Of a stretch of 64,000 nucleotides of DNA, positions 16,633 through 25,037 are shown one piece after another; position 1 is the first letter of the stretch, and the number at the start of each line of letters is the position of its first letter. Under the pieces are notes generated by a model. It saw nothing but the letters and a program-made list of their open reading frames with translations. It was not told the origin of the DNA and searched no databases. The DNA is taken from the NCBI GenBank assembly GCA_015231825.1, contig JADGAV010000004.1, positions 151,156 through 215,155 of the forward strand, read 5' to 3'. The position numbers and the translations under genes were made by a program. This DNA comes from SAR324 cluster bacterium (GTDB lineage Bacteria; SAR324; NAC60-12).

Positions 16633-17235
16633 ATGAAGAATGAATGGGATGACTACGCAGACGAATGGGACTCAAACGCGGATGTCAACCGTTATGCTGA
16701 ACAAGCATTTTCGAGCCTGCTGAATGTCGTTTCACTATCCGGGTCAAGAATTCTTGATTTTGGCTGTGGAACGGGATCATTGACAGAGAAAATGGCGCAG
16801 TCTGCCGGACAAATCGTAGCTTTGGACAACTCAACCAAAATGATTGAAGTCTTGAAGAAAAAGAAACTCGCGAATGTTCAGACGTTCGGCGAAGAATTAT
16901 CCGAAGCTGCTATTAAAGAAAACAAGTGCTTCCGTACAAAATTTGACTTGATTACCGCATCATCGGTTTGCAGTTTCCTGCCGGATTATGGAGCGGCACT
17001 CAATATAATAGGCTCCCTCCTGGTTCCAGGGGGTTACTTTGTGCAATGGGACTGGATGTCTACGAAAGAAAACCCTGAGCATGGTCTGAGTGAAACACGT
17101 ATAAAGAAGATATTCAATCAAGTGGATCTCGAGCTTGTTTCACTAACGCGAGCATTTGCCATGGATAGCAAAGAAGCTAAAATGACTGTTTTGATGGGAG
17201 TTGGCAGAAAACCTGTTCCAAAAAGCAGCAATTGA
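16633..17235 (+). CDS. SAM-dependent methyltransferase, class I
   Basis: 200 residues from the ATG at 16633, preceded by AGGAAG. Motif I of class I methyltransferases is clear (ILDFGCGTGSLTEKMAQ), followed by the acidic post-I loop (IVALDNSTKMIEVLKKK) and a later strand (FDLITASSVCSFLPDYGAAL) with GGYFVQWDW. The N-terminus NEWDDYADEWDSNADVNRYAEQAF is the lead-in seen in UbiE/Methyltransf_11 type enzymes acting on small molecules. The acceptor is unknown. It belongs to the plus-strand run with the DUF711 gene and the O-methyltransferase that follows. Confidence 0.82.
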   Translation: MKNEWDDYADEWDSNADVNRYAEQAFSSLLNVVSLSGSRILDFGCGTGSLTEKMAQSAGQIVALDNSTKMIEVLKKKKLANVQTFGEELSEAAIKENKCFRTKFDLITASSVCSFLPDYGAALNIIGSLLVPGGYFVQWDWMSTKENPEHGLSETRIKKIFNQVDLELVSLTRAFAMDSKEAKMTVLMGVGRKPVPKSSN

Positions 17236-17332
17236 AATCCCTTTTTGAAATTACATGGACAATTAAGACATTCTCATTAAATTTCCCCAATTCCAAACTT
17301 ATATTCTTATCTGTGAGGAAGGACAATATTTG

Positions 17333-17923
17333 ATGGAACAAGAAATTTTACATTTGCTCAGGGAATTGGAAGAATTCGGAGAAAGCAATGATGAAGAAGC
17401 CGAAGATCGCTCTCAAAAAATGCTGAACATTACCCACGATACCGGCGTTTTTCTCGCTCTCCTGATCAAAATCAGCGGTGCACAAAAAATTTTGGAAATC
17501 GGCACATCAAATGGGTATTCTACACTGTGGCTTGCACATACGGTGGGAGAGCAGGGATTGGTCACCACAATTGAACTTGATCCTCACAAAATAGCAATGG
17601 CGGAAAAAAATTTTGAAGCGTCTGGTCTGCAATCCAGGATCCAGCAGATTGCAGGAGATGCAGGGAGTTTTTTCAAAACTTGCCAAGACGGTGAATTTGA
17701 CTTCATCTTCCTCGATTCTAACCGGAGTCAGTATGAGGAATGGTGGCATAGTCTCCAGCAAATCGTGAAACCGGGAGGATTGCTGGTTGTCGACAACGCA
17801 GTTTCACATCAGGAGCAAATTGCCGATTTTGCTGAACGTGTGTCTCTTTCAAAAGGATACCTGACTTCTCTGGTACCGATAGGAAAAGGGGAATTGGTGA
17901 TATTGAAAGAGATCGTCAATTGA
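17333..17923 (+). CDS. O-methyltransferase (catechol/caffeoyl-CoA type, family 3)
   Basis: 196 residues from the ATG at 17333 (GAGGAAGG upstream; the codon before is an in-frame TTG). Motifs of the cation-dependent O-methyltransferases are present: KILEIGTSNGYSTLWLA for SAM binding, TTIELDPHKIAMAEKNF, FDFIFLDSNRSQYEEWW carrying metal-site acidic residues, and KPGGLLVVDNAVSH. It would methylate a vicinal hydroxyl or another small-molecule acceptor, which is unknown here. It is the last gene of the 14.6-17.9 kb plus-strand run. A 158-bp gap separates it from the ThDP enzyme gene. Confidence 0.87.
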   Translation: MEQEILHLLRELEEFGESNDEEAEDRSQKMLNITHDTGVFLALLIKISGAQKILEIGTSNGYSTLWLAHTVGEQGLVTTIELDPHKIAMAEKNFEASGLQSRIQQIAGDAGSFFKTCQDGEFDFIFLDSNRSQYEEWWHSLQQIVKPGGLLVVDNAVSHQEQIADFAERVSLSKGYLTSLVPIGKGELVILKEIVN

Positions 17924-18081
17924 TTGGATGCGGCGATTGGTGTTGTGCAAACGAAAATTGATCAGCGCTTCCAGAATATAATTTCATGATTTTCTAGTTT
18001 TCCCCAAAGAATGGAAAACAATATTAGCATCGCAATCAAAAGATAAATCAACAAAATTCCGATTTATTGCAGGGAGAAAAA

Positions 18082-19704
18082 ATGGCACAAATGACAGGGG
18101 CCCGCGCGGTGACAGCAACGCTTGGATCTGAAGGAATTAAACACGTTTTCGGGATTGTCGGCACGCACAATACCCCCCTTTACGACGCTCTCATTGATGA
18201 ACCCTCTATTCGTCCGATCACGGTTCGTCATGAACAAGGAGCTGCAATGATGGCTGCAGGTTACGCACGCGCCTCCGGGCAAATCGCAGCCTGTTTTGTC
18301 GTTCCCGGGCCTGGACTGACCAACGCGTTGACAGGCATGGGGATGGCTTATTCTGAATCTGCACCAATGATCGTAATCGCAGGCCAGAACAACTATGATC
18401 AATTAGAAAGAGAAGGGGGTCATTTTCATGAATTGAACCATTCGCTTCAAGTAGCTTCATCGGTGTGCGCTTATACGGCAAGGGTTGCATCTCCGGATGC
18501 TGTTCCCCAGACAGTTCGCGAGGCACTGCGTTCAATTCGCAGTCAACGGCCTCGTCCGGTATTTATCGAGATGCCGCTAGACGTTCAAAGCGGTGAGGCA
18601 GACGTAACGATTTTTCCGCCAGAATTGTTAGCCCGGCCAAGTGGCGACCCAAACAGCATCTTGCGAGCTATTGAAACTTTGAAATCTGCAAAGCGCCCTT
18701 TTATCTATGCCGGCGGAGGTGTTGAGAGTGCAGATGCCACCCGGGAATTGGCAACGCTTGCTGAAGCACTGGGTGCACCGGTTGTGAGCAACGTGTTCGG
18801 AAGAGGCGCAATCTCGGATCGACATCCATTGGCAATGGGAGATGGTTGGGGCCGTTTGAACCTTTATGACGACTTCCTCAGGGAAGCCGATTTAGCAATC
18901 GTCGTCGGTTCTCGGCTCGATGTAGTGTCGGATGTCAACACTGGTGCAGGTTTTCCTGAACGCCAAATTCAAATCGATATTGATCCTCTGGTTCTTGGAC
19001 AACGTCGACCGACCGATCTGGGAATTGTCGGAGATGCTCGTTCGATACTCAGTGCAATAGCCTCAGGAATCAGTGAAAGTGCACGACCGTGCTGGTTTGA
19101 TGTCGAAAAATTTCGGGAGGGGAAACGCCGCTTTCTGGAACAACGCTGCCCCGCTGCAATGAAGGTAATTGATGATCTGCGAGCCGTCCTGCCAGACAAT
19201 GCAATTGTTGTTGATGACCTGACTTTGATCGGCTACTGGATGCCGGTGGTTCTCGACACTTACCTGCCACGAACTTTGATCCACCCGGGTACTTATGGGA
19301 CCCTGGGATATTCGCTCCCTGCAGCGATTGGCGCAAAAATCGCCTGTCCCGATCAGCCTGTCATTTCGATTTCCGGAGACGGGGGATTTCTCTTTACATT
19401 GCAAGAGCTGTCTACAGCACGGGCGGAAAACCTTGATCTGATTTCAATCGTCTTCAATGACAATGCATTCGGCGCGATCAATACATTTCAAGACAGGGTC
19501 TTTGGCAATCGCCATATTGGTTCTGAACTGGTGAATCCCGACTTCGTCAAACTCGGTGCGGCTTTCGGTGCCAACAGTGTTCGTATCGGAGCAGATGAGC
19601 TGGGGACTACGGTCCGGCAGGCTCTCACAGAAGGAGGTTTGTGGCTGATCGAGGTTCCCTTTACTCCCGCTGATGGTTCCCGTCTTGTGCCGTGGATGCC
19701 ATAA
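18082..19704 (+). CDS. Thiamine-diphosphate-dependent enzyme, acetolactate-synthase-like
   Basis: 540 residues starting at the ATG at 18082 behind AGGGAG. It has the three-domain layout of the ThDP decarboxylase/synthase family. The N-terminal PYR domain has catalytic Glu51 (VRHEQGAAMMAAGYAR), the middle domain has FIYAGGGVESADATRELA, and the C-terminal PP domain has the metal-ThDP motif GDGG at 432-435 ending at Asn459/Asn461. It acts on a 2-oxo acid, by decarboxylation or carboligation. It is not IolD, which is about 100 residues longer and acts in inositol breakdown. No small regulatory subunit gene follows, which argues against biosynthetic acetolactate synthase. Context suggests a catabolic role with the aldolase and SelA-like genes. 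Confidence 0.88.
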   Translation: MAQMTGARAVTATLGSEGIKHVFGIVGTHNTPLYDALIDEPSIRPITVRHEQGAAMMAAGYARASGQIAACFVVPGPGLTNALTGMGMAYSESAPMIVIAGQNNYDQLEREGGHFHELNHSLQVASSVCAYTARVASPDAVPQTVREALRSIRSQRPRPVFIEMPLDVQSGEADVTIFPPELLARPSGDPNSILRAIETLKSAKRPFIYAGGGVESADATRELATLAEALGAPVVSNVFGRGAISDRHPLAMGDGWGRLNLYDDFLREADLAIVVGSRLDVVSDVNTGAGFPERQIQIDIDPLVLGQRRPTDLGIVGDARSILSAIASGISESARPCWFDVEKFREGKRRFLEQRCPAAMKVIDDLRAVLPDNAIVVDDLTLIGYWMPVVLDTYLPRTLIHPGTYGTLGYSLPAAIGAKIACPDQPVISISGDGGFLFTLQELSTARAENLDLISIVFNDNAFGAINTFQDRVFGNRHIGSELVNPDFVKLGAAFGANSVRIGADELGTTVRQALTEGGLWLIEVPFTPADGSRLVPWMP

Positions 19705-19765
19705 GTGAATTTGCTCCAAGCCCAAAAGAAGGACTTCTGCAATAATCAGCAGTGTTTTACAAGGA

Positions 19766-19802
19766 CTTTCAGACAGTCTGAAGGCCGGTGTTTTCTTTTT
19801 TA
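19766..19802 (+). terminator. Rho-independent terminator after the ThDP enzyme gene
   Basis: The stem CTTTCAGA / TCTGAAGG (19766-19773 and 19777-19784) with a 3-nt loop is followed a few bases later by a T-rich run (TTTTCTTTTTT). It lies between the convergent ThDP gene and the reductase gene that ends at 19856. The short GC spacer before the T-run lowers certainty. Confidence 0.5.
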
Positions 19803-19855
19803 GTTAACAATGCATCTGCGCAAAAAATCTTGAATAATGCCGGTCGTCCGGAACT

Positions 19856-20905
19856 TCAAGCCAACATTTCCGAAGTGGGGTCATCTGAAACCTGAACAAT
19901 CAGTTTCCCCTGATTGGATCCGTCAAAGAGTTTATTGACAGCAGTTGCCGCATTTTCGAGTCCTTGCACGACATCAACACGATATTTTAGCAAACCGGCT
20001 GCATGCCATTTTCGAAGAGCACTGAACGCTTCCGGAAAACGAGAAAGAAAATCCGTGACTATGAATCCTTCTATCCGCGCCCGCTTCATCAGGACATTGC
20101 GAAACATGACCGGACCCGGAAAGGGTTTCTGATCGTCAATATGGGTGTACTGAGAAATCAATCCGCACAATGCGATTCTGGCATTGCGATTAATCAGGGT
20201 CAGAATATCGTCGAATATTGTTCCTCCTACATTTTCAAAATCAACATCTATTCCATTGGGGCATTGTTCTTTCAAGGCTTCTAAAACATTTTCTGTTTTG
20301 TAGTTGACGGACGCGTCAAACTTAAGTTCGTCTGTAATCCATCGGCATTTTTCAGAACTGCCAGCAATCCCCACAACACGGCATCCTTTGATTTTTCCAA
20401 TTTGCCCGGCAATTGACCCTACCGCTCCCGCAGCCCCTGTCACAACGAGCGTTTCTCCTTTTAGCGGCTTTCCCACATCAAGCAAACCAAAATAAGCTGT
20501 TGCACCAATGGAACCCAACAGGCCCATATAGGCCGTCAAAGGAAATGAATCGTTTTTCGGTAGGGTATTTCTTACAGAACCAGCTGAAATTACGGCAAAT
20601 TCCTGCCATCCCCAGACGCCTTGCACCAAATCTCCAACCGCAACTTTGGGATCATTTGACTCTTCCACCACCCCAATGGTCCCTCCACGCATGACCTCGC
20701 CCACTTGAACCGGTGCCATATATTGGTCAATGTCACTCATCCATATCCGGTTTGTCGGATCCAGGGAAAGATAGATTGTCCGCACCAGCAAGCCTCCTTT
20801 TCTTAACTCAGGAATCGGGGCCCTGCGCCATTCAAAATGGGATTCTTCAATTTGACCTTGCGGACGGGCTTTCAAACACCATTGCTGGTTGACGCGCTTT
20901 CCCAT
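19856..20905 (-). CDS. NADP-dependent MDR-family oxidoreductase (PTGR/CurA type)
   Basis: 349 residues of the zinc-independent medium-chain reductase class that includes leukotriene B4 dehydrogenase/prostaglandin reductase and E. coli CurA. Recognisable parts are WRRAPIPELRKGGLLVRTIYLSLDPTNRIWM near the N-terminus, the Rossmann loop GAAGAVGSIAGQIGKIKG in the centre, and FENVGGTIFDDILTLINRNARIALCGLIS after it. Zinc ligands are absent. It reduces activated double bonds of enones or enals with NADPH in the cytoplasm, often as detoxification. It is transcribed away from the aldolase gene, and the shared 226-bp region carries a striking inverted repeat (20936-20982). Confidence 0.9.
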   Translation of the reverse strand: MGKRVNQQWCLKARPQGQIEESHFEWRRAPIPELRKGGLLVRTIYLSLDPTNRIWMSDIDQYMAPVQVGEVMRGGTIGVVEESNDPKVAVGDLVQGVWGWQEFAVISAGSVRNTLPKNDSFPLTAYMGLLGSIGATAYFGLLDVGKPLKGETLVVTGAAGAVGSIAGQIGKIKGCRVVGIAGSSEKCRWITDELKFDASVNYKTENVLEALKEQCPNGIDVDFENVGGTIFDDILTLINRNARIALCGLISQYTHIDDQKPFPGPVMFRNVLMKRARIEGFIVTDFLSRFPEAFSALRKWHAAGLLKYRVDVVQGLENAATAVNKLFDGSNQGKLIVQVSDDPTSEMLA

Positions 20906-20935
20906 GCTTTTCCTTACCGCATAAATATCGTAACG

Positions 20936-20982
20936 CAGATTTTTAAAAACTGAAAATCTGACACTGTTCTGTCAGATTTTCA
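20936..20982. repeat. Three alternating inverted-repeat arms in a divergent promoter region
   Basis: TGAAAATCTGACA (20951-20963) and TGTCAGATTTTCA (20970-20982) form a perfect 13-bp stem with a 6-nt loop. CAGATTTT at 20936-20943 can pair with the same middle arm, so two mutually exclusive hairpins are possible. The element lies 30-77 bp upstream of the reductase start and about 150 bp from the aldolase start. It may be a regulatory RNA leader or a set of three operator half-sites. Confidence 0.6.
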
Positions 20983-21131
20983 ATACATTTCATCTCATTT
21001 TCCGTTTTCAAGCCGAAGATTAATTGGCCAAGCCGGAATTTGCACTTGATGCACCATCCGAATTGTTTTAAGTTCTCTCCACTGGAATTCAAGTCAAACA
21101 CGAATAGAACTATTTCAAAAAACAGGAAACT

Positions 21132-21893
21132 ATGAAATCAAATCATTTAAACGCACTTTGGAAGAAAAATCGGCCTGGAATCGGATTTTGGGCCTCCTTG
21201 AGCAGTCCGTCTATTATTGAAGCGGCAGCGACATTGGAATATGACTGGATTTTGATTGATGCCGAACATGGTGTTTCTTCCTACAATGACACGCCTCATT
21301 TACTGAGGGCCATGGCGGGTACAAAAGCGACGGCCATCGTAAGAGTTCCAGGATTTGAAGACCGTTCGGTGTTCAAGCGAGTTTTGGATATGGGAGCTGA
21401 AGGGGTGCTGGTACCTCAAATTAAAACGGCTGCAGAGGTTAAAAAAATTGTGACCGCCTGCCGTTATCCTCCTCTTGGAGATCGAGGATTTGGTAATGCC
21501 CGAGCCACGCGTTACACACTGGATTTTAAGGATTATTCCAAAAGAGCAAATCAGGAAATTCTGGTTTTGGTACAAATAGAAACAGCAGATGCACTCAAAA
21601 ACATCGATTCCATATTGAAGGTTCCCGGACTGGATGGCGCATTGATTGGTCCCTCCGATTTATCTTCGGCATTGGGGTGTCCTTTTGAATGGAATTCACC
21701 AGTCCTGATCAAGGCAATTGATAAAGTTTTGAAAGCATCAAAAAAGGCGAAGAAACCCCTGGGGATCTTTTGCAATTCTCCACAACAAGCGAAGCAACGC
21801 ATCAAAGAAGGATTTCTATTTGTCAATATTTGTGATGACATCAGCATTGTTGCAAACGGACTGAAGAAAGCCCTAAAAGACTTAAAAAAATAA
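21132..21893 (+). CDS. HpcH/HpaI family aldolase (2-oxo-3-deoxy acid aldolase)
   Basis: 253 residues, the usual length of this class II, metal-dependent pyruvate aldolase family. The sequence includes GIGFWASLSSPSIIEAAA, DWILIDAEHGVSSYND (catalytic His after Glu), VRVPGFED, GAEGVLVPQIKTAAEV, YPPLGDRGFGNARATRY, QIETADALKNI, and GALIGPSDLSSALG with metal-site acidic residues. It cleaves 2-keto-3-deoxy or 4-hydroxy-2-keto acids to pyruvate and an aldehyde in the cytoplasm. The next gene, 65 bp downstream, encodes a SelA-like PLP enzyme. A lyase of that type can produce exactly such a 2-keto-3-deoxy acid, which supports a two-step pathway. Confidence 0.9.
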   Translation: MKSNHLNALWKKNRPGIGFWASLSSPSIIEAAATLEYDWILIDAEHGVSSYNDTPHLLRAMAGTKATAIVRVPGFEDRSVFKRVLDMGAEGVLVPQIKTAAEVKKIVTACRYPPLGDRGFGNARATRYTLDFKDYSKRANQEILVLVQIETADALKNIDSILKVPGLDGALIGPSDLSSALGCPFEWNSPVLIKAIDKVLKASKKAKKPLGIFCNSPQQAKQRIKEGFLFVNICDDISIVANGLKKALKDLKK

Positions 21894-21958
21894 AAAGATT
21901 TTTATATCAATCCAAAGTCATCTTCCAAATACAAGTCGCTGAGCATGGAAAGGAATTT

Positions 21959-23077
21959 ATGAGTGTTTACAAAAATTTGGGAATACGTCCTGTGATCAAT
22001 GCTTTTGCCACATTAACCCGGCTTGGCGGTTCATTGATGCCGGTAGAAGTGACAGAGGCAATGTTAGAAGCATCAAAAAACTTTTTGGAACTGGACGAAC
22101 TGCAAAAGCGAGTCGGTGATCGTCTCGCAGTTTTGACCAGAAATGAAGCAGCTTACGTATCGTCCGGAGCCGCTGCCGGACTTACTCTGGCAGCAGCGGC
22201 CTGCGTCACAGGGACCGATCCAGCGGCAATTGCGCAAATTCCAAATCTGACAGGTCTCAAAAACGAGGTCATTATCCATCGTACTCATCGGAACGGGTAC
22301 GACCATGCTGTTCGACAGGTGGGAGTCAAAGTGGTTGAAATTGGTTTCACGATCGAAACAGCACGTTGGGAACTCGAGCAAGCAATATCACCTCAAACTG
22401 CAGCTATCTTTTGGTTTCAGGGAGTGATGACAGGCATCGGTGATCTGCCGCTGCATACAGTTATTGAAGTTGCGAAAGACCACGGGGTGCCAGTTATTGT
22501 CGATTGTGCGGCTCAACTGCCACCGGTTGAAAATCTTTGGCGTTTCACCCAAATGGGTGCTGACCTTGCCATTTTCAGCGGAGGTAAGGATCTTCGCGGA
22601 CCGCAGTCGTCTGGCCTTGTTTTGGGAAGGCGTGACCTGATTGAGGCTTGTGCAGTGAATGCAAGTCCAAATCACAGCATCGGGCGTCCAATGAAAGTTG
22701 GTAAAGAGGAAATGGTCGGTCTCCTGACTGCTGTCGAACTTTACCTCAACATGGACCATGAGGCTCGCAAACAAAACTGCGAAGACATCGTTGCAGCCTG
22801 GACTCATCGGCTCAAGCAAATTCCCGGACTGACGGCAAGAAGAGATTTTCCCAATGAAGCAGGCCAACCCTTGCCCTGGTGCCTTCTAACGGTTGATCCT
22901 CAATTGCTGGGAATCAGCAGAGATCAAATTATCGACCGACTGATGGCAGGAAATCCGGCTGTGGCAGTGGCTCCTGCAAACCATGATGGCATTCATCTCA
23001 ATCCCATGACATTGGAACCCGGGGAAGACCAGATCGTCATCGATCGTTTGATTGCAGTGCTCCATCAAGCAGCTTGA
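21959..23077 (+). CDS. SelA-like PLP enzyme (D-glucosaminate-6-phosphate ammonia-lyase family), copy 1
   Basis: 372 residues, fold type I PLP enzyme of the SelA-like group that includes DgaE. The PLP lysine is probably Lys210 in ADLAIFSGGKDLRGPQSSG, with Asp182 (IVDCAAQLP) contacting the pyridine nitrogen. The start YKNLGIRPVINAFATLTRLGGS is the family's typical N-terminus. It is not selenocysteine synthase, as no selB or tRNA-Sec is near. Family chemistry is alpha,beta-elimination with release of ammonia from 2-amino-3-hydroxy acids. The ribosome site GGAAAGG is good. It follows the aldolase gene. A second, distant member lies downstream of the ABC importer at 26518. The true substrate is unknown. 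Confidence 0.84.
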   Translation: MSVYKNLGIRPVINAFATLTRLGGSLMPVEVTEAMLEASKNFLELDELQKRVGDRLAVLTRNEAAYVSSGAAAGLTLAAAACVTGTDPAAIAQIPNLTGLKNEVIIHRTHRNGYDHAVRQVGVKVVEIGFTIETARWELEQAISPQTAAIFWFQGVMTGIGDLPLHTVIEVAKDHGVPVIVDCAAQLPPVENLWRFTQMGADLAIFSGGKDLRGPQSSGLVLGRRDLIEACAVNASPNHSIGRPMKVGKEEMVGLLTAVELYLNMDHEARKQNCEDIVAAWTHRLKQIPGLTARRDFPNEAGQPLPWCLLTVDPQLLGISRDQIIDRLMAGNPAVAVAPANHDGIHLNPMTLEPGEDQIVIDRLIAVLHQAA

Positions 23078-23187
23078 TAAAAACGTTGAAATGAGATTCT
23101 CGTCGAAAGAACAGCTTCGACTTTGTCAAGTTGAAAAAATAGTCTTAGGATTTGTTTTTCAGTTCAACGTAAATTCCAGCAAAGGAC

Positions 23188-23217
23188 TTGACAGCACAGG
23201 GTGTTTCATCTTACTAG
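23188..23217 (+). promoter_or_regulatory. Probable sigma-70 promoter for the amino-acid importer operon
   Basis: TTGACA (23188-23193) is followed by TTACTA after 17 bp, or TACTAG after 18 bp. It lies in the 335-bp gap between the first SelA-like gene and the binding-protein gene, about 200 bp before the latter. This would give a leader that contains a short reading frame (23310-23420). Confidence 0.5.
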
Positions 23218-23309
23218 TAGCGTTGCCTCTCATGCCAGAATTAGACGGGTCTCCAAATTCTTTCCGGGACAATTCATTTGCTGTCTTTAACTGTGCTTGA
23301 AGGAGGTGC

Positions 23310-23420
23310 ATGGCAGAACAGTATTTTAAAAGCTGGAATTTGTTCAATCGTATTGAAAAATTCTCAATACATCACATTTTTATGAAACCGTTCTTTTCTA
23401 GGAAAGGAAGTTATGAGTGA
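23310..23420 (+). CDS. Short open frame (36 codons) overlapping the binding-protein start, possible leader peptide
   Basis: The ATG is preceded by a near-perfect Shine-Dalgarno sequence (AAGGAGGTGC), although the spacing is only three or so bases. The frame runs 36 codons and its stop overlaps the binding-protein start by eight bases. The peptide is rich in Phe and has two adjacent His, with no signal or domain. It could be a leader peptide coupling translation to amino-acid supply, or chance. Not recognised. Confidence 0.3.
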   Translation: MAEQYFKSWNLFNRIEKFSIHHIFMKPFFSRKGSYE

Positions 23421-24288
23421 AAATAGTTTTAACCGTAGAGATATCCTTATCGGTGGAGGCGTCGGTTTAGCTGCAGCTGGCCTGGCAGCCACTATGGGTG
23501 CCAAACAAGCTGCTGCTCAATCCGCACCAGACAGCCTGCTCCGCAAAGTCCTTGATCGTGGAAAAGTTCGAGTGGGCACAGGAAGCACCAATGCACCATG
23601 GCATTTTGAGGATGAAAAAGGAAAATTGGTAGGGATGGACATCGCGATGGCCCATATTTTAGCCAAAGGGTTGTTTGATGACCCCGATGCTTTTGAGTTC
23701 GTGCAGCAGGATCCTGCAGCACGTATACCGAACATCAACACCGGTAAAGTGGACATCGTAATACAATTTATGACCATCAATAGCGGCAGAGCCCAATTGG
23801 TTGCTTTTTCAAGACCTTACTATGTCGAGTCCATCAGTTTTTTGACGCGCCCCGATGGGAAGCGCAAAAGTTTTGAAAAAATGCTGGCAGGAGGATCGGA
23901 CACAAAAGTTTCTATCCTGCAAAATGTAGATGCGGAAGAAAACATCCACAAGCAGCTCCCCGATGCTCAGGTCTTGATGCTGGACACTCAGGCCAACGTC
24001 ATACAGGCACTTGATAGTGGCAGGGTCGACGCAGCGGCTGTGGATCTTTCTACAACGAGGTGGTTGAAAAAAAGACGGCCGGATCGTTATGAGGACAGTG
24101 GCTATCGCTGGTTTTCCATGCTCTATGGTGCTGCTGTTCGGCAGGGAGACCCCGATTGGCTGAAGTTTATAGATACCGTCTTCGATGTCGCCATTTATGG
24201 CCACGATAATGAAATTTATGATAAAGCATTTTTTGACTTCTTTGGAGAGAAAATTACAGGAAGAAAAGCAGGTTTTCCACCCATTTAG
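23413..24288 (+). CDS. Amino-acid ABC importer, periplasmic binding protein (Tat-exported)
   Basis: 291 residues of the SBP_bac_3 family that binds polar amino acids. The N-terminus has twin arginines (FNRRDILIGGG) followed by a hydrophobic, Ala-rich stretch ending near QAAAQS, so export by the Tat pathway in folded form is likely. Later segments (VRVGTGSTNAPWHFEDEKGKLVGMDIAMAHILA, DIVIQFMTINSGRAQLVAFSRPYYV, GRVDAAAVDLSTTRWL) follow the usual two-lobe pattern. It is the first gene of an operon with two permeases and an ATPase and is followed by a strong stem-loop. The ligand is not readable from the sequence. The flanking SelA-like enzymes suggest a hydroxylated amino acid or amino-sugar acid. 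Confidence 0.88.
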   Translation: MSENSFNRRDILIGGGVGLAAAGLAATMGAKQAAAQSAPDSLLRKVLDRGKVRVGTGSTNAPWHFEDEKGKLVGMDIAMAHILAKGLFDDPDAFEFVQQDPAARIPNINTGKVDIVIQFMTINSGRAQLVAFSRPYYVESISFLTRPDGKRKSFEKMLAGGSDTKVSILQNVDAEENIHKQLPDAQVLMLDTQANVIQALDSGRVDAAAVDLSTTRWLKKRRPDRYEDSGYRWFSMLYGAAVRQGDPDWLKFIDTVFDVAIYGHDNEIYDKAFFDFFGEKITGRKAGFPPI

Positions 24289-24299
24289 TCAATAAGAAA

Positions 24300-24331
24300 G
24301 ACTACCAGCATGGACTTTCCTGCTGGTAGTC
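24300..24331 (+). other. Perfect 11-bp stem-loop after the amino-acid-binding-protein gene
   Basis: GACTACCAGCA (24300-24310) and TGCTGGTAGTC (24321-24331) are exact inverted repeats around a 10-nt loop. They start 11 bp after the binding-protein stop and no T-run follows. The position is that of an mRNA-protecting or partial-termination hairpin that raises binding-protein output over the permeases. Confidence 0.75.
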
Positions 24332-24369
24332 AATTCTCAATGCTTCAAATCATTTTTCCGTAGTATTCA

Positions 24370-25035
24370 GTGGATTATCATTTTAATTTTACCTACATCT
24401 GGCGACATTTCGATCGACTTTTTTATGGAATTGTTCTCAGTCTTGAATTGGCGCTCATTTCAATTGCCATCGGGATGATTATCGGCCTGGTGCTGGCTTT
24501 GATCTACGTAGAATCTGGTAAAACTATCCGTTTTCTAGTGGCTGGTTACGTAGAAGTGATCCGAAATTCCCCACTACTCCTTCTGGTTTATCTCATCTTT
24601 TATGGTATCCCCAGCATCGGCTTGTTTCAATATTCTGCAACCACCTCATTTATCGCAACATTGTCGATTTATTCGGGGGCCTACCTGGTGGAAGTATTCC
24701 GTTCCGGGTTGGCAGCTGTTCCAGAAGGGCTGATCGATGCAGGGAAAGCAATCGGGATGAAACCGTGGCAGAGGATCATATCGATTCGAATTCCAACCAT
24801 GTTTCGCATCGTTTTGCCGGCCCTCAGCAATACTTATATTTCCCTGTTCAAAGACACCTCCATCGCCTCAGTCATTGCAGTCCCTGAACTTATGTATGGC
24901 GCTCAGTGGATTAATTTTAATACCTTCAGGATCATTGAAGTATACATGGTCATTACACCAATGTACCTCGTCACCGGTTACACGATTTTGATGAGTTTAA
25001 GACAGATCGAAAAAAAGTTTGCAATCAGTAAATAA
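24370..25035 (+). CDS. Amino-acid ABC importer permease 1 (HisM/GlnP family)
   Basis: 221 residues starting at GTG. Five or so membrane helices and the HEQRA-family cytoplasmic coupling motif are present: VPEGLIDAGKAIGMKPWQ preceded by GAYLVEVFRSGL. The front part (LELALISIAIGMIIGLVLAL, VEVIRNSPLLLLVYLIFYGIP) is typical of polar amino-acid permeases. It pairs with the second permease to form the channel. Its stop is two bases before the next start. No strong ribosome site is visible before the GTG, so the start is less certain than the gene itself. Confidence 0.88.
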   Translation: MDYHFNFTYIWRHFDRLFYGIVLSLELALISIAIGMIIGLVLALIYVESGKTIRFLVAGYVEVIRNSPLLLLVYLIFYGIPSIGLFQYSATTSFIATLSIYSGAYLVEVFRSGLAAVPEGLIDAGKAIGMKPWQRIISIRIPTMFRIVLPALSNTYISLFKDTSIASVIAVPELMYGAQWINFNTFRIIEVYMVITPMYLVTGYTILMSLRQIEKKFAISK

Positions 25036-25037
25036 CT

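Noticed and set aside
18082..19704. ThDP enzyme considered as IolD of the inositol pathway
   Set aside because: It has about 540 residues against more than 600 for IolD, lies 8 kb from the iol genes on the other strand, and looks like the acetolactate-synthase group.
21959..23077. SelA-like gene considered as true selenocysteine synthase
   Set aside because: No selB, selD or tRNA-Sec is nearby, there are two divergent copies, and the sequence fits the shorter lyase-type group.
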